This document shows, one piece after another, positions 5,842 through 8,018 of a DNA stretch of 8,018 bases. Within the stretch, counting starts at the first letter, position 1; each line of letters opens with the position of its first letter. Where the stretch lies: positions 1 through 8,018 of the forward strand of contig CAZUZA010000055.1 of assembly GCA_964624875.1 (NCBI GenBank), in the 5' to 3' direction. The notes below the pieces were generated by a model. The model did not search any database and had not been told where the DNA came from. It was given only the letters and a program-made list of their open reading frames with translations. The position numbers and the translations under genes are program-made. Origin of the DNA: Atopostipes sp964624875. GTDB taxonomy: Bacteria; Bacillota; Bacilli; Lactobacillales; Carnobacteriaceae_A.

Positions 5842-7131
5842 ATGTTAGACATGAAACTAATTCGAAATGATTTTGAAAAAGCGGCTGAATTATTAAAAAC
5901 CCGAGGTGTGGCGAAAGAAGAAATCACACGCTTGAAGGAAGCAGACGAGCAACGTCGTGTGTTGATTCAGCAATCCGAAACCTTAAAGAGTAAAAGAAAT
6001 GAAGTAACAAAAGAAATTGCTGAAAAGAAACGTAACAAAGAGTCAGCGGATGACGTCATTAAAGAAATGCAAGAAGTTAGCAAAGAAATTAAAACAATCG
6101 ATGCAGAATTAGAGACGATTGAAGAAGAAACATACAACATCGCAACAGGTCTACCAAACTTACCACACGAATCTGTTCCAGTAGGGGACTCAGAAGATGA
6201 TAACGTGGAGATCAGTCGTTGGGGAGACGAGTTTTTGAGTCGCCCAGGTTCAGAACCTAAAGCGCATTGGGATCTTGGAGAAGACTTAAAGATTCTTGAT
6301 TTTGCTCGTGGAGCGAAAGTTTCTCAAAGTCGTTTTGTCTACTATTGTGGTGCTGGAGCGCGTTTAGAGCGTGCAATCTATAACTTTATGCTAGATGTTC
6401 AATCAGAAGAACACGGTTATAAAGAAATGATTACTCCTTATATCGTAAATGATGAGTCGATGTTTGCGACAGGGCAATTCCCGAAATTCAAAGAAGATGT
6501 GTACCAACTTCAAGATGAAAACTTAACATTGATTCCGACGGCAGAAGTGCCTTTAACAAACTATTACCGTGATGAAATTTTAGATGAAGCCGATTTGCCA
6601 CAGTATTTCACAGCAGTTAGTCCGAGTTTCCGTTCAGAAGCTGGAAGTGCTGGCCGTGATACACGTGGTTTAATTCGTCTACACCAATTCCATAAAGTTG
6701 AGTTAGTGAAATTCGCTAAGCCAGAAGATTCATATGAAGAATTAGAAAAGATGACACGTGATGCGGAAGATATTCTAGAACGTTTAGAGTTACCGTACCG
6801 TCGTATCGTTTTATCTACAGGGGATATGGGCTTTGCAGCGGCTAAAACATATGATATTGAAGTGTGGATGCCAGCTCAAGACACTTACCGTGAAATCAGT
6901 TCATGTTCGAACACAGAGGATTTCCAGGCTCGTCGTGGAATGATTCGTTTCCGTCGTGAAGAGAGTGGTAAAATTGAATACGCACATACGTTAAACGGTT
7001 CAGGTTTAGCTGTTGGACGCGCATTTGCTGCGATTATCGAGAATTACCAACAAGCGGATGGTAGCGTAAAAGTTCCAGACGTCCTTGTACCATATATGGG
7101 TGGAATGGAATATATTACATTAGATAAATAA
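5842..7131 (+). CDS. serS: Serine--tRNA ligase
   Basis: This cytoplasmic class II aminoacyl-tRNA synthetase joins serine to tRNA-Ser and also charges tRNA-Sec where present. The N-terminal part (about 25-100) is the long antiparallel coiled coil, rich in Lys and Glu, that grips the tRNA variable arm. The catalytic core has the TAE serine-site motif (233-235), motif 2 from FRSEAGSAGRD to LIRLHQFHKVE (263-287), the SSCSNTEDFQARR stretch (353-365), and motif 3, NGSGLAVGRAFAAIIENYQ (385-403). Length 429 is typical. The ATG at 5842 has AAAGGAG (5826-5832) nine bases upstream; the in-frame ATG at 5851 is less well spaced. It follows dacA directly; in Bacillus subtilis pdxS and pdxT sit between these genes, and they are absent here. 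A strong terminator follows. Confidence 0.97.
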   Translation: MLDMKLIRNDFEKAAELLKTRGVAKEEITRLKEADEQRRVLIQQSETLKSKRNEVTKEIAEKKRNKESADDVIKEMQEVSKEIKTIDAELETIEEETYNIATGLPNLPHESVPVGDSEDDNVEISRWGDEFLSRPGSEPKAHWDLGEDLKILDFARGAKVSQSRFVYYCGAGARLERAIYNFMLDVQSEEHGYKEMITPYIVNDESMFATGQFPKFKEDVYQLQDENLTLIPTAEVPLTNYYRDEILDEADLPQYFTAVSPSFRSEAGSAGRDTRGLIRLHQFHKVELVKFAKPEDSYEELEKMTRDAEDILERLELPYRRIVLSTGDMGFAAAKTYDIEVWMPAQDTYREISSCSNTEDFQARRGMIRFRREESGKIEYAHTLNGSGLAVGRAFAAIIENYQQADGSVKVPDVLVPYMGGMEYITLDK

Positions 7132-7143
7132 TAAGATTTGATG

Positions 7144-7170
7144 AAAGCCTCTCAATTGCGAGAGGCTTTT
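7144..7170 (+). terminator. Rho-independent terminator of serS
   Basis: GCCTCTC (7147-7153) pairs with GAGAGGC (7160-7166), extended by AAA/TTT, with a 6-base loop and a short T-run (7167-7170, then GTTGT). The A residues on the left arm give it some symmetry. Confidence 0.88.
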
Positions 7171-7185
7171 GTTGTCCTGTATACT
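7156..7185 (+). promoter_or_regulatory. Candidate msrA promoter overlapping the serS terminator
   Basis: TTGCGA (7156-7161) and TATACT (7180-7185) are separated by 18 bases. The -35 lies in the loop and right arm of the serS terminator. Transcription would start near 7192, about 30 bases before msrA. Fit to consensus is 4 of 6 and 5 of 6. Confidence 0.5.
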
Positions 7186-7222
7186 TAAGGATAGATAGAC
7201 AATAGAGAGGACGAAAAAAGTA

Positions 7223-7753
7223 ATGGGAAATGAAAAGAAAGCGATATTTGCAGGTGGCTGTTTCTGGTGTATGGTTCAACCATTTGATTCTTTACCTGGA
7301 ATAAAGGCTGTTATATCAGGATTTACTGGTGGACATGTTGAGAATCCATCTTACAATGATGTGGTCAGAGGGCAGACAGGGCATACAGAAGCCGTTGAAA
7401 TTACGTATGACCCAGATACCATTTCTTATGAAGAGCTGGTAGAAATCTATTGGCGACAAACCGACCCGACAGATGCAGGTGGCCAATTTGCTGATAGAGG
7501 CGACGGGTATCGTCCGGTTATCTACTATAGTACGGAAGCAGAAAAAGAAATTGCCGAGCAATCTAAACAGAACTTACAAGAACATGGGCCGTTTAACGAT
7601 CCAATCGTAACAAGTATCGAACCGATTCAACCTTTTTATGCAGCAGAAGAGCAACATCAGGATTTTTATAAGAAACAATCGGCACATTATAATCGATATA
7701 GTGTGGGCTCAGGACGCGTTGGTTTCTTGAAAGAACATTGGAACGGAAAATAA
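7223..7753 (+). CDS. msrA: Peptide methionine (S)-S-oxide reductase MsrA
   Basis: This cytoplasmic repair enzyme reduces the S form of methionine sulfoxide in proteins and free methionine, using thioredoxin. The hallmark GCFWC motif is at residues 12-16, with catalytic Cys13. Next come the ISGFTGG segment (31-37), YNDVVRGQTGHTEAVEI (44-60, Glu56 being the likely proton-relay residue), DPTDAGGQFADRG (81-93), YRPVIYY, and the late AEEQHQDFY motif (151-158). Length 176 is typical of the short Gram-positive form. Only Cys13 and Cys16 are present, so there is no distal resolving cysteine, and Cys16 is the sole internal candidate. AGAGGA (7206-7211) precedes the ATG. The gene stands alone, with its own candidate promoter; no msrB is in the window, and no clear terminator follows it. 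Confidence 0.96.
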   Translation: MGNEKKAIFAGGCFWCMVQPFDSLPGIKAVISGFTGGHVENPSYNDVVRGQTGHTEAVEITYDPDTISYEELVEIYWRQTDPTDAGGQFADRGDGYRPVIYYSTEAEKEIAEQSKQNLQEHGPFNDPIVTSIEPIQPFYAAEEQHQDFYKKQSAHYNRYSVGSGRVGFLKEHWNGK

Positions 7754-7764
7754 TGTTAAAAAAG

Positions 7765-7793
7765 TTTTTCGCGTAAAACGTTGATGTTACAAT
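7765..7793 (+). promoter_or_regulatory. Possible upstream extended -10 promoter before the 5S gene
   Basis: TGTTACAAT (7785-7793) is an extended -10 with a poor -35 (TTTTTC, 7765-7770) at 17-base spacing. No ORF follows before the 5S gene, so if real it would be the outer member of a tandem rRNA promoter pair. It is also in a region with no recognisable msrA terminator. Confidence 0.3.
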
Positions 7794-7818
7794 GAAGTCA
7801 GAATAAAAAAGTTCCTTT

Positions 7819-7870
7819 ACAAAAATAATTTCAAAATATGGTTGACAATTTTACGAAGACTATGTATTAT
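7819..7870 (+). promoter_or_regulatory. Strong sigma-A promoter of the 5S rRNA gene
   Basis: TTGACA (7842-7847) is a perfect -35, and TATTAT (7865-7870) a 5-of-6 -10, with optimal 17-base spacing. An A/T-rich tract at 7819-7840 upstream resembles an UP element. Transcription should start near 7876-7877, about 28 bases before the mature 5S. This is the best promoter in the window and fits a stable RNA gene. Confidence 0.85.
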
Positions 7871-7877
7871 GTAGTAG

Positions 7878-7901
7878 TTGCTGTTAGAGATAACGGCGCA
7901 A
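7878..7901 (+). other. Leader hairpin of the 5S precursor
   Basis: GTTA-GAGA-TAAC (7883-7894) forms a stem with a GNRA-type tetraloop, extended by TTGC (7878-7881) pairing with GCAA (7898-7901) across a bulge. It lies between the predicted transcription start and the mature 5S and could mark a processing site. Confidence 0.4.
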
Positions 7902-7904
7902 TAA

Positions 7905-8018
7905 GTACGGTGATTATTGCAAGAAGGATCCACCTGTTCCCATACCGAACACAGACGTTAAGCTTCTTCGCGCCGAGGATAGTGAAGGGTTTCCCTTTGT
8001 GAAAGCCGGTCATTGCCG
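7905..8018 (+). rRNA. rrf: 5S ribosomal RNA, cut by the window end
   Basis: The core is unmistakable: AAGAAGGATCCACCTGTTCC, then CCGAACACAGACGTTAAGC, the CTTCTTCGCGCCGA arm, and the AGTGAAGGGTTTCCCTTTGTG hairpin in helix IV. The 5' strand CGGTGAT (7908-7914) pairs with ATTGCCG and neighbours at the window end (8012-8018, with G-U pairs) to form helix I, so about three more bases are expected beyond the window. The 5' end is placed at 7905 from this pairing and is good to a few bases. There is no 23S rRNA in front; instead a strong promoter lies just upstream, so this copy heads its own transcript. What follows (tRNAs, a rearranged rRNA operon, or nothing) cannot be seen. Confidence 0.93.

Noticed and set aside
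7316..7561. A - strand open frame opposite msrA.
   Set aside because: Lies wholly within a clear MsrA coding sequence, with no supporting start signals.
7754..7800. A terminator after msrA.
   Set aside because: Poly-A and poly-T runs occur, but no stable GC-containing stem followed by a T-run could be found.

Overview
The window looks like chromosomal housekeeping DNA from a low-GC Gram-positive bacterium (Firmicutes). Evidence for this: strong AAGGAGG-type ribosome sites, several TTG starts, sigma-A style promoters, a sortase, a VanRS/DdcRS-like two-component pair, dacA next to serS, and a 5S rRNA with a Firmicutes-type core. A Lactobacillales lineage (Carnobacteriaceae or Enterococcus-like) fits best, but this is inferred from gene content and is not proven.

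Layout, left to right. (1) 127-615: two small + strand genes of the DUF1659 and DUF2922 families form a pair that ends at a strong terminator. Their leader carries a 45-bp-spaced direct repeat and a 9-codon ORF. (2) 727-1476: yidD, whose normal domain (about 75 residues) is followed by an acidic extension of about 170 residues. (3) A perfect 14-bp stem forms a bidirectional terminator against the convergent sortase gene (2204-1521, - strand). (4) 2340-4191: an OmpR-family response regulator and its overlapping histidine kinase, divergent from the sortase, with tandem direct repeats in the shared intergenic region. (5) 4428-5747: dacA, a secreted D,D-carboxypeptidase, behind its own candidate promoter and an 8-bp-arm inverted repeat. 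(6) 5842-7131: serS, reached through a weak hairpin that contains the dacA stop codon. (7) 7223-7753: msrA, whose candidate promoter starts inside the serS terminator. (8) From 7842: a near-consensus promoter drives a 5S rRNA gene with no 23S in front of it; the gene runs off the end of the window.

Shared theme: much of the window concerns the cell envelope. YidD supports membrane protein insertion, the sortase anchors surface proteins, the two-component pair resembles peptidoglycan-sensing VanRS/DdcRS systems, and DacA trims peptidoglycan stem peptides. It is a reasonable inference that the two-component pair controls dacA and/or the sortase, but no operator sequence common to all of them was found. 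SerS, MsrA and 5S are ordinary housekeeping genes.

There is no mobile element, CRISPR array, phage or toxin-antitoxin signature. No stretch over 300 bases lacks a gene; the longest gaps are 4192-4427 and 7754-7904, and both hold regulatory signals. I see no convincing wholly new system. The best leads are the extended YidD, the self-promoted 5S gene, and the regulatory repeats around the two-component locus.
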